A DNA stretch of 64,000 nucleotides from positions 6,816,505-6,880,504 of the forward strand of contig NC_045140.1 of NCBI RefSeq assembly GCF_008831285.2, in the 5' to 3' direction. A model generated the notes under the pieces. It saw only the letters and a program-made list of their open reading frames with translations, did not search any database and was not told the DNA's origin. The position numbers and the translations under genes are program-made. Below are positions 1 through 10,439 of the stretch, in pieces; positions within the stretch are counted from its first letter, which is position 1; each line of letters starts with the position of its first letter. The stretch is from Nymphaea colorata. Taxonomy: Eukaryota > Streptophyta > Magnoliopsida > Nymphaeales > Nymphaeaceae.

Positions 1-451
1 AAATTTTTACATTGACAAACCCTTTATTTCAAAAAAAAAAAAGTGTTTGCACGTCCCGCGATGGTGCATCGCACGACGATGCGTCGCACGACCGCGCGTC
101 GCGATCGCGTAGCGCATCACTGTGTGATCGCATCGCGTGAAGCCGCACGCCTTTTCCCAGCGCTGGGCGCTGTTGCGCCTGGCATGCAACAGTGCCCAGC
201 CGGGGCTTGCAACAATGCAGGCCCCCTTTTCTTGCAAAAACCGCTCATTGGGGGGTGGTTTTGGTCTCTTTGGGTGGGCAATAGCCCTGCCCACACCCCA
301 AAGGGGTATTTGCATACCTAAGGGCCAATCTCACTTAGTCAAAACCTATTTTCTTTAAAAAAAAGTAAAAATAATTCAAAATTATGTGAAATTCAGATCA
401 AAACGTTGTGAAATTCAAAATATTCAAATTTTGAATTTTAGCTTCAAAATT

Positions 452-468
452 CTCTATAAATACCCCCA
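452..468 (+). promoter_or_regulatory. TATA box of LTR copy 1
   Basis: CTCTATAAATACCCCC is a strong plant TATA element followed by a pyrimidine-rich stretch, as expected at the U3/R border of an LTR. Transcription from it is inferred, not shown. Confidence 0.45.
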
Positions 469-729
469 CAATCCCCCCTTGGAAAAACTTTAGTAAATTC
501 TCACTTGAGGACTTAGAGTTTTTATCTATCTTCTTTCCTCTCTCTTCATCTTTCCTTCTCACCTCTTTTCTTCTCTAACACTTGAGAGCAAGTTGCATCA
601 AGTCACAACCCTTTTGGAGGCATCATTTTGGAGCTTCAGTCAAATGGGTCTTCAAGTTAAAGTATTCATCTTCCCTAAATCATTCTCATTAGATGTATGT
701 AATCAATATTTCACCTCTTTCTTTCTCTC

Positions 730-1400
730 CTCATGGTCAAAAGAGATAGTTTTCACTCTCTATTTTAGAGTCAAAAGACTATGCTCGAGAGCACTGGGAG
801 CATGAAAAAATGAGATGGTATTTCATTTTATGGTTGAATCATGTTCTTTCTTTTATGGAATATAGCATTGTTTAGCTTATTCATCTCCTCTCTACCTTAT
901 TTTCCCATGGCCATATAAGATAGTCCTAAAAACTTTATTTTAAAGTCAATAGGCTATTCTTAAGTGCACCAGGAGCATATGAAAGTGAAGTGATATTTCA
1001 TTTTATGTTTGAATCATGTTATTTCATTTCTTGAATATAGTTTTATTGTGATGCTTTTCTTTTCTCTCTTCGTTGTTTCCCCATGGCCATATGCGATAGC
1101 TCTCAATCTCCATTATAGAGTCAAGAGACTATGTTCAAGTGCACCGGGAGTATAAGACTAGATGTTATTTCATTTTACGATTACATAATGTTCTATCTTT
1201 TATTGAATATAGTTTTGTTTTGATGCTTTTTCTTCTCTCTCTTCTTCATCTCCCAATGGTCATATGAGATAACTTTCGGTCTCTATTTTAGAGTAAAAAA
1301 GCTATGCTCGAGTGCACCGAGAGCATGAGAAGATGATGTGATATTTCATTTTACGATTGAATCATGCTATCTCTCTTTCCTTAAATATTGCTTTGTTTCA
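730..1400 (+). repeat. Four ~175-bp tandem units inside LTR copy 1
   Basis: A block reading roughly CATGGCCATATGAGATAG, then TCTATTTTAGAGTCAA, then AGTGCACCGGGAGCATGAG, then TGATATTTCATTTTA recurs at about 730, 904, 1080 and 1251. The related LTR copy 2 carries only one unit, at about 8290-8390. Confidence 0.75.
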
Positions 1401-1977
1401 AGATATTATGCATGTATAGTTACTTGGTTTTTCATTTCTATATGAACGCATGACAAGAATGAGAGTATGGTTTGTGACTTTTTATTTTTATGATAATTTT
1501 TGAGGTTGGGACTTGTCCAACCTAGAGAAAACCCTCACGAATATGTACATGTTAATATCTATTTGCATGTCATTTCACGTTAGTTTCCTTTTAATCATCA
1601 TATTATGAACCCTAATGAGCATCTTATCGTGTGATTTGAGTTTCTTCCATACCCAAAGGTGGAAGAGACATATTCCCTTGCAACCAATAAAATAACTATG
1701 TTTTATGTTTATAATCATGTTTTTCAAATTATTTTCAAAAGAACCCTTTTAATGTAGCTTTGAAGACTTAGCTTAGGCTCTTGCATGAGTCCAAGCTCTC
1801 TTTCGGCCTACATCAAACTTGAAGTCAGTTGTTTTTAAATCATTTCTTCACTTCTAATCTCATGAAGACACGTATGTATATACATGTTATATACATATAT
1901 GTGCACATTATGATTCTTTTTATTTTTTTCTCTCTATGTTTTCACATTCTATTTTACAAATTTTATACATATGAATG

Positions 1978-1978
<1 letters not shown>

Positions 1979-2026
<48 letters not shown>
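1979..2026. repeat. (AT)n microsatellite
   Basis: Uninterrupted AT dinucleotide run of about 48 bp within LTR copy 1; a shorter one lies at about 2303-2330. Confidence 0.95.
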
Positions 2027-2029
<3 letters not shown>

Positions 2030-2299
2030 TGTGCTACTTTCCCTCTCAAGAATCTTTTATGTTTCTTTTCAAGTCAAATGTCTTCATTATATGTGTGTGT
2101 GTGTGTATTTCTCTATTTTTTTCCTCTAAAATCTCTCCTTCTATTCAAATCAATGTTATTTTTACAAACTTTTATATATGCATACATGTGATAGTATATA
2201 CACATGTATGTGCATCTTCTCTATCTCCCTCTTTTTCTCTCTTTCTTTTGAAAGTTTCATTTTCTTTCTCTACTTGAATTCAAACCTCATTTTCATAAA

Positions 2300-2332
<33 letters not shown>

Positions 2333-3190
2333 TTCTTTTAAATCTTTGATTTTGTGATTTTCAAGATCTCTCTCTTTCTCTCATTTTCTATATTTTCTTA
2401 TGATCAAGTATCTCATCTTTTACATTCTTTTGAACATTTTTCTTCTCCAAGATCATTTTCATTTACCGACTTCACTAAGACCGCAACTCAAGTAATGACC
2501 CAATATTGGATTTATGCTTCATGGTCTACAACCTCAATCTAATTTCAAAAAGTTTTCTTTTTTTGTAAAAATGTTTATGTTAAATATAAGACAAAAAATC
2601 TTAGATGTATGTTGTGATAGGAATGCCTTTAGATGTATGTTGTGATATGAATATTTTACTTTCTTCCAATCATATAGGATCAATGCATTTATGCATTCAC
2701 CTCTATTTAATATCACAAATGAGTACAATCACATCTCTAAACTAATTTAAGCAAGATGAGATAGAGCTCTAACTAGGTAGTAACCGAATTAGAGCACAAA
2801 TCTCAAACCTACTTAAAGTCTTAAGAGAACACTAAAATGACTTCAAATAATTTACCAAACTTTCCAAATGATAATACAAAGATTTCCCAATTCTAGCTTT
2901 CCCTAAAATATTTCACATTCTCAAGTAATTCTTCAAGAATCTTTTCAAAAGCTTGAAACATCAAACTTTCAATATTTTTCTCAAACATTACACCGCGTGT
3001 AGAATGAAAAAGATGATCAAGCCAAAATTAAATGCATCAAAGATAAACATAGCCATTGGGTTGATTACCCCCGATAAAGGCGCCGGGAATGGTCGATCCT
3101 CGTACCGACGGGCGAATCCCTTTCTCTCTCATTTTCAAATCTCATTTTTCTGGAGCATTCCAAAAACCAATAATTTTGGGGATGCGAACA

Positions 3191-4495
3191 AAGATGCATG
3201 AGACCTTCTTCGCATGATTGATACCTCGATTCCTAAGTAGAAATGAAAGATATTTATATTATTTGTGAGTTCTCAATTGTATTTCTTAAATAATTACCTA
3301 AATTATCACCTGATTGCGAGGCTGAATTTGTTATTGAACTTATGCTGGGAACTCAATCTATCACTCCTTAAAGAATGGCTTCTGCTATGTTAAAAGAGTT
3401 GAAAGTTCAATTGCAAGAGTTGGTGAAAAGGAAATTTCTTTGGCCTATCATGTCGCCATGAAGTGCATCAATATTGTTTGTAAAGAAGAATGACAATATG
3501 AGATTATATATTGATTATAGACAACTAAATAAGGTGATTGTGCATAACAAGTACCATTTACCTCTCATTGATGATATGTTTACTCAACTTAAGGACGTTT
3601 GAGTTTTTCCAAAATTGATTTGAGATCTGGGTACTACCGATTGAAGATTAAAGAGTCAGACATGCCTAAGACTGCCTTTTGGACTTGTTATGGGCATTAC
3701 TAATTTCTTGTAATGCCATTTGGTTTGACAAATGCCCTTGCAGCCTTTATGGACTTGATGAATATGGTATTCAAACCATATCTGGATCAATTTATAGTTG
3801 TTTTCATAGATGATATTCTCAACTATTCAAGAAGTAAGGAGGAACATAACAAACATCTTAGGATTACCTTATCATTTCACTGTTGAGACCAAATAAGTTG
3901 TGTACTAAATTTAGCAAGTGTGAATTTTGGTTGAATAAGGCTACCTTTTTGGGCATGTTATTTCAAGTAGAGACATCAGTGTAGATCCATTGAAGGTAGA
4001 GGTAATTCTTAGTTGGGAGAGAGCCACTTCTCCTACAGTTCTTGGGCTTATCTGATTATTATAGAAGGTTTATAACAAAATTTTCTATCATTGCCTCTCC
4101 TTTAAATTTGTTAACCAAAAAGAATGTTAGGTTTGAGTAGAATTTGACTTGTGAGAAAAGTTTTGAAGAACTGGAACAAAAACTTACATTTGCCCCAGTA
4201 CTTGCTTTGCATGAAGAAAGAGTTGGGGTTGTCGTATACAATGATGCTTCTTAGAAGAGGTTATGTTGTGCTAAAATGCAGAATAATAAGGTGATTGCCT
4301 ATGCATCCTCACAACTGAAAAGGCAGGAAGAAGTTATCGTATATATGGTTTAAAATTGGTAGTTTTAGTCTTCACTTTGAAGATTTGGAGACATCACTTG
4401 TATGGCAAAAAGTGTCAGATATACACTGATCATAAAAGTTTAAAGTACTTAGTTAAAAATAGTTGAACATGAGACAAATAAGTAGTTGGAATTAA
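3191..4495 (+). pseudogene. Ty3/gypsy pol remnant: protease-RT linker, reverse transcriptase, start of RNase H
   Basis: Translation with several frameshifts and stops shows the linker before RT (MIDTSIPK), RT blocks ([20 protein letters not shown] near 3475-3530; VVFIDDIL near 3798-3820, the FxDD catalytic box), LGLI-type YYRRF near 4050 and the RNase H block QIYTDHKSLKYL near 4418-4448. Order and spacing match a plant chromovirus pol. The reading frame is broken by stops (for example in the linker and after LTP/TPR-like positions) and by indels, so it is dead. The frame is cut at about 4495 by a plastid ycf2 insert and picks up again after 5446. The upstream gag and protease parts are left of the window, beyond LTR copy 1. 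Confidence 0.85.
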
Positions 4496-5446
4496 TATAT
4501 CATTCAAAGAGAAAGATATCAAATATCTGGAGTTTCTTTTTGTATCATATATGGATGATCTGATCCGCAAGGACCATGGTTGGGAATTGCTTGATCGTGT
4601 TTCTCCGAGGAAGAAGCGAAGCATAATCAATTTGAATTCAGAATAGCTATTTGAAATCTTAGCGAAACACTTGATTTGTTATCTCGCGTTTGCTTTTCGT
4701 GAAAAAATACCAATTGAAGTGGAGGATTTCCTCAAACAACAAGGAGTTGAGACAACTCTTCCATCACATTATATTGAGCATGTTTCCCATCTCTTCTCAA
4801 AAAACAAGTGGGATGATTGTGCTCAATCTCATATGTGGCAATTCCACCATGATCTCTTCATTAGTTGGGGGAAGAATCAGCACAAATCAGTTTTTTTGAG
4901 GAACGTATTGAAAGAGAATTTGATTTGGTTAGACAATATGTGGTTGGTAAACAAGGATCGGTTTTTCAGCAAGGTACAAAATGTATTATCAAATATTCAA
5001 TATGATTTCATACGATCTATTTTTGTTCAAGTAACAGATTCTAGTCAATTGAAAGGATCTTATGATCAATCCAAACTGAACTTCAATGTCATTAGCAATG
5101 AGAATTCATAATATCACACATTGATCAATCAAACAGACATTCAACAACAAAAAGAAAGATTGATTCTTTTGATCCTTCCTCTCTTCAAAGGAAACGATAA
5201 GAGATAGAATGAGATTGATTCCTGAAATACCATTTTTGATATTCCTCAATGTCCTGGCTGTTCACATAATGTGAAAAGAAGATGAATAATCATCTGTTTC
5301 TAAAAAAAAATCGAAAAATTTCTTGGGAATCCTTCGAGATCAAATCGTTCTTTTTTCTCTGATAGATGGTCAGAAATGCATCTGGTTTCGAATGCTACTA
5401 AGAGGTTCGCTAGAGATCAAAAATTGTTGAAGAAACAACAAGATGT
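4496..5446 (+). pseudogene. ycf2: Plastid ycf2 fragment (NUPT) inserted in gypsy pol
   Basis: The translation in one frame from about 4500 to 5111 is a piece of the plastid protein Ycf2: [65 protein letters not shown] and [14 protein letters not shown] are all recognisable. Only one stop (TAG 4644-4646) breaks this part. After 5111 stops and indels increase, but MNNHL and [13 protein letters not shown] similarity can be followed to about 5446. Ycf2 is a large, essential plastid-encoded AAA-type protein linked to protein import; this nuclear piece is a few hundred codons from its middle/C-terminal part and cannot work. It sits between two halves of a gypsy RNase H domain, with the words TAGTTGGAATTA (left) and TGGTTAGAATTCATTA (right) as a possible short duplication of the target. 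Confidence 0.85.
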
Positions 5447-6257
5447 GGTTAGAATTCATTAATGATTGTGATTGCACTATTGATTACCACTCTCGCAAGA
5501 GTAACCACGTGGTAGATGCTTTGGGTCGAAAGAATTTGTGTACTATTGCTTATATAAAGGCAACATGGCCTACCAAATCTGCTCACTTCTTAGCCATCAA
5601 GAGGAAAGCCACTATTGACAAGCTAGCACAATTGTTTCTGGAAGAAATTGTTAGATTTCATGGTAACCCAGTGTCGATAGCGTTTGATCAAGGTCCTCGC
5701 TTCACTTCTGAATTTTGGCCTTGTTTGCATGTAGCCATGGGAACTAAATTGAGGTTCAATACAACCTTCCATCCACAAACAAAATGGCAATAAAAAATAA
5801 CGATTCAAACACTAGAGCATATGTTATGTCTGTGTATTAGAGTCTCAAGGCTCATGGGATGTATACCTATCTCCAGTAGAATTTGCATATAACCGTAGTT
5901 TCCATGTGAGGCACTTTATGGTAGAAAATGCCAGACACCAGTATGTTGGGATGAAGTAGGTGAAATGAAACTCCTAGCGCCAGAACTCGTACAGATTACT
6001 ACAGATAAATCATGCAAAATATGAAGGTAGCTTAGAAGCAAGGAAAAAACTATGCAGACAAACGGCGCAGAGACCTTCAATTGGAAGTGGGAGACAAAGT
6101 TCTTCTCAAGGTGTCACCTTGGAAAGGAGTAGTTAGATTTGGGTAGGGTGCTAAACTCAGTCCAAGAGATATTGGACCACATGACATTTTAAAATTAGAG
6201 TTGTTGGCTATCGATTACAGTTGCTTGTCGAACTCAATAAAACTCATGATGTGTTTT
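5447..6257 (+). pseudogene. Ty3/gypsy pol remnant: RNase H end, integrase core, start of chromodomain region
   Basis: The frame resumes with [16 protein letters not shown] (RNase H end) and then jumps to integrase core sequence (TKSAHFLAIK, FHGNPVSIAFDQGPRFTSEF, FHPQT). The zinc-binding HHCC part of integrase that normally lies between is missing, which indicates an internal deletion. From 5800 the frame is broken, but YADKRRRDLQLEVGDKVLLK near 6052-6110 and LSPRDIGPHDIL near 6155-6190 mark the integrase C-terminal part. The coding sequence stops abruptly at 6257 where a solo LTR is inserted, and continues at 10150. Confidence 0.85.
6253..6257. repeat. Target site duplication GTTTT (left) of solo LTR
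   Basis: GTTTT at 6253-6257 is repeated at 10150-10154, exactly outside the two LTR ends. The pol reading frame continues smoothly across the site when the insert is ignored. Confidence 0.85.
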
Positions 6258-9200
6258 TGTTAACACCTCAAATTTTTCCAAAAAAGAAATCAATATTTTA
6301 TTATTCGGATTTAAATCCTGGACCCAAAACAAGTTAGCGCTTGGTCTATCCAAAGTGAATCTTCAAACCCATGTCTTTCTACCCAAACACGAATTCAAAA
6401 CTCAACCTTAGACGTAAGAGTTAAATCCAGAACCCAAACCCACACTTCTTTTGGGTTGGATCAGTGTAAATGGGTCGGGAATAAACCTTAACTCGACCCA
6501 TTTACATTTTTGTATCACCCGGTTTCTTGGTGAACCAGAATGAAACCACCGAGTCAACGACATGGGACGACCGACTGAACCAGGTCGACCGTTCAACTCC
6601 CACGCGCAAGGAAGATGGCATGCAACATGCTTCCACCGTCTCTACTACTTCCAGCGTCTGCACGAGGTACCGACAGGAGACGGCAGGCGACCTCACAGGG
6701 AGTTGTTGGGCATGCATTCTCGCCTGGCCACCACTGCAAGGGGCAGAGTCCCAACGACACACCAGCAGCAACAGGAGTTGGCGTACGACAGCCCCTGTCC
6801 CTCGACGCTCGTCTTCCAATGGGCTGCACGAGCTTCAGGCATGCAGCAGCAGGTGGCTTTGGAGATTTCCAACAAAAGGTGTGGGAGACCAGTGAGTAGC
6901 CGCAGACCACCACCGGAAGGTAGTGTGGATCTCTGACACATGGCGTGGGCAGCAACCATCATTTGGTCGGACAGGCAGCACGTGAGCCAGACCTTTCTTC
7001 TTCTATAAAACCCATTGTCGATTGTAAATTGAGGCGCTTTTCGATCTACCTTGAAAAACTAAGGATCACCATAGCAATCCATGATCGATTTTAGCACCAA
7101 TCGACTCTGTCCTTCATTTGGAAACAACTCTCTATTTCCTGGCGAGAAGACTCTCTAGTAGATCTGTTTAAACGCCCACCGCTTGTTACTTCAGTAGTCT
7201 TTCACCCTCCCAAAGCTCAGACCAGATCATTTGCCTCCTGCAGTTTCAAAGGAGCCCATGCTCAACTGGTACCATGACTTCCGCCAGTCGAAATCAACAA
7301 AACTCCTGCCGCCAGTCTAACCCCTACAGTAACCCTCCCCTGTTCGCATGAAGGAGGGAACAACAGCTGTTCAACAAGGTGGCGTTGTCACCTCCAATTA
7401 CCAATTACTGTAAAATTGCACAGTCTGAATCATCGAAGTGTTACGATTCCAACACGCTGGAGCTCGACTGGAGAAGTGGTCGGAGTCAGTCGGAATCGCA
7501 AGTTTTTCAGTCCCCTATTTTTGTAACTATTGTCCCTGCCACTGCAAAATACAACTATGTTCAAAAATGCCATATCTTCGGATCCTGATATTGGATAATT
7601 ACTAGAGTAGGCTTTTCATCTTTCTGACTCCCGCACTGTTCCAACAAGCCATAACACATACACATCCGAGCTGAGAGCAGAAATCTGTAGATCTGCAAAG
7701 CAGGCTCTCTCTCTCGATAGACCCAGCCTGTGAAGCTGCGACAGCCGCAGGAACAGTCTCTGTTTTGCGGCCTTTGCCAGCTGCTTCAGTCACCGGTTCA
7801 CTCTCTCGCTAGTTCCATTACATTCCTAACTTCTCCACCTTTCCAACGAGCCCAGGCACGTCTGATTCTGACATCTGAATCAACCGCATCAGTTCATGGA
7901 AGCAGCACCCGATCTGTGGCTGTCTCAGGCGAGAACCAAAGCCTCGTGGGTCTTGGTGGCTGAATCATTCCAGCATCTTTCAGTTGACCAATCCTCTGTA
8001 TTGGTCTGTGTCTGGTAATCAAATCTGCCACTTTTCCAACTGATTTGTGCCCTGTTGAAGAGCATTAACTGTTGTATTCTTGGTTGCACAATTGAGAGGA
8101 AGAGGAGCTGAACTTACGGTGTACCCTGCTGCTTCTCAAGGCGCTGCTTTTCTAGCAATATCCCTAGTCACCGATGACCGCCCTAAGATCGTCCGAAGTA
8201 AGAGTTCCGCTTCTAAATCATTCTCATTAGAGGTACGTGACTAATTTCTCATTTCATTTCTTTTCCTTATTTCATTTATTCTTCATCTCCCCATCGCTAT
8301 ATGAGATAGCTCTCAAATCTCTCTTTTAGAGTAAAAAATCTATTCTTGAGTGCACCGGGAGCATGAGATGATATTTCATTTTATGATTGAAGTATGTTCT
8401 CTCTTTTGCTTGAATGTCGCTTTGTTTTAAGATATTGTTCATGCATAGTTGCTTAATTTTTCTTATTTATATATGAATGCGCAGCAAGAATGACAGTGCG
8501 GCTTGAGATTTTATCTTTATTCTTATGTTAATTTTTGAGGTTGAGATTTGTTCAACTTGAAAAAACCCTCACGAAGATGTACATGCTAATATGGATCTTT
8601 ATGTCATTATTGCGTTTAGTTTCCTTTTTAACACCTAATTAGGAACCTTAATGAACACTTTATCATGTGGTTTGATTTCCTTTCATACCCAACGGTGGAA
8701 GATATTCCCTTGCAACAAACAAGATAATAATATTTTATGTTAATATAAAATCATGCTTTCCAAAATATTTTCGAAAGAACCTTCTTTATGGAGACTTAAC
8801 TTAGGCTCTTACATGAGCCCAAGCTCCCCTCCGGCCTACATAAAAGTTGAAGTCGGGTATTTTAAGTTATTTCTTGATTTTCAATCTAATAAAGACACAT
8901 ATGTATATACATGTTATATATGTATATGTGCACATGATGATTTTCTTCATCATTCTCTTACATTTCCACATTTTATTTTGTAAATTTTCATATACAAAAG
9001 AATTCATATATATATATGTGTTCTATTTTCTCTCTCTAAAATCTTTATGTCTCTTCAAATCAATATCATTTTCCTTTTAAAATTTCATATATGTGTATAT
9101 GTGATAGTATGTAGTATGTACCTGTATATGTGCATCATTCTCTATCTTTCTTTCTTTCTTTCTTCCTTTTAAGAGTTTTCTTTTCCTCTCTATTTAAATT

Positions 9201-10149
9201 AAGATTCCATTTTCAAAAGCTTATACATATGTACATACATATAAAGATACGTATCTCTCCCTCTTTTAAAATCGTTCATTTAGTGATCTTCAAAATATCT
9301 TTCCCTTTCTCTTTCTCCATATTTATCTTGTGATTAAGTCTTTGTCTTTTCCATTCTTTTGAACATATTTTTCTTCCAAGATCATTTTCATTTACCAACT
9401 TCACCAAGACCAAAACTCAAGTAATGACCCAATATTGGATTCATGCTTGATAGTCTATAATCCCAATCCATTTTCAAAAACTTCTCCATCTTTATAAAAA
9501 TATTTATGATAATTATGAAAACAAAAATCTTAGATGTATGTTATGGTAAGAATGCTTTTAGATGAATGTTATGGTAAGAATGCATTTAGATGAATGTTAT
9601 GGTAGGAATGTTTTATTCTCTTCTAATTATATAGGATCAATGCATTCATGCATTCACACTCAATTAATATCGCTTATAATCACAAGTACCATTCCAAAGA
9701 ACTTAAGCAAGATAAGATGAAACTCTAACTAAGTAATAACCGAATTAAAACAAAATCTCAAACATACATAGTCTTAAGAGAACACTAAAATGACTTCAAA
9801 ATGATTTTCCAAGCTTTGTAGATGATATTTATAAAGATTTCTCAATTCAAACTTTCCTCAAAATGTTTTACATCCTCAAACAATTTTTCAAGAACTTTTT
9901 CAAAAGTTTAAAACATCAAACTTTCAATATTTTCTCAAACATTACACCACATATAGAATGAAAAAAATGTTTAAGCCAAAATGAAATATATCAAGCATAA
10001 TCATAGCCCTTGGATTGATTACCCCCTGTAAAGGTGCCGAGAACGGTCGATTCTCGTACTAACGAGCGAGTCTCTTTCTCTCATTTCCAAAACAAAACTC
10101 ATTTTTCTGGAGCACTCTAAAACCAAAAAAAAATTTGAGGATGTTAACG
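6258..10149 (+). mobile_element. Solo LTR (copy 2), ~3.9 kb, Tekay/Del-like gypsy family
   Basis: It starts TGTTAACACCTCAAATTTTT and ends TGTTAACG (one change from the expected TGTTAACA inverted end), flanked by the 5-bp duplication GTTTT. No gag or pol coding sequence lies inside. Its right half (8210-10149) matches LTR copy 1 (674-3190), including the terminal GGCGCC and CTGGAGCACTC blocks. A TATA-like TCTATAAAACCC is at about 7002. The left half (6258-8209) is moderately GC-rich at 6500-6960 and contains overlapping open frames on both strands that resemble no protein I know. A single LTR with an intact duplication implies loss of the internal part by LTR-LTR recombination. Confidence 0.8.
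7000..7014 (+). promoter_or_regulatory. TATA-like element in solo LTR
   Basis: TTCTATAAAACCC lies in the GC-richer U3-like part of the LTR; the context fits a retrotransposon promoter. No further support. Confidence 0.35.
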
Positions 10150-10439
10150 GTTTTATGTATCGATGTTGAGAAAATCTATTTATGATCCTACACATATGCT
10201 TAAAGAATAACCAATAAAGTTAAATGAGGATCTGACATATGTAGTGAAATCGATAGACATTATGAAATAGAAAGATTTTATAATTCAAGAAAAAACTGTA
10301 TCACTTGTAAAAATACAATGGTCCAACATGTCAGAACAAGATGCCACTTGGGAATGAGAAGATAAGATGAGATGCAGATACCTGTATGTGCTTTGTAAGC
10401 TAAATTTTGTAGATGAAATTTCTTGTAGAGGGGAAGAAT
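10150..10439 (+). pseudogene. Ty3/gypsy chromodomain and pol end
   Basis: Directly after the second GTTTT the pol frame resumes with VSMLRKSIYDPTHML, LNEDLTYV and VKIQWSNMSEQDATWE, which is the chromodomain-type C-terminus of a chromovirus integrase; it is known to guide integration to heterochromatin in this clade. Three in-frame stops are present. The last codons (RGEELL) run straight into the 3' LTR at 10440, the usual end of these elements. Confidence 0.85.

Larger units (their letters stand above)
1..3190 (+). mobile_element. Long LTR (copy 1) of a Tekay/Del-like gypsy family, left end outside window
   Basis: The stretch 674-3190 is repeated, with many small differences, at 8210-10149; both end with the same block (GGCGCCGGGAA, CTCGTACCGACGGGCGA, TTTCTGGAGCA) and a degenerate TGTTAACA terminus (here TGCGAACA at 3183-3190). 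A promoter-like TATAAATA lies at about 456. Gypsy pol sequence resumes directly after 3190, so this LTR was inserted into an older element. The part upstream of 674 is unlike the other copy and includes a CpG-rich patch at 50-170. Family assignment rests on the long LTR, its ends and its terminal block as I remember them from Del/Tekay chromoviruses. Whether this is a solo LTR or the 3' LTR of a full element cannot be seen. Confidence 0.7.

Noticed and set aside
4671-5111. 146-codon open frame as an independent gene
   Set aside because: It is the best-kept part of the plastid ycf2 fragment; the same frame continues upstream of the ATG with Ycf2 sequence.
6502-6962. Many overlapping open frames on both strands
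   Set aside because: They come from a GC-richer, stop-poor part of the solo LTR; none resembles a known family.
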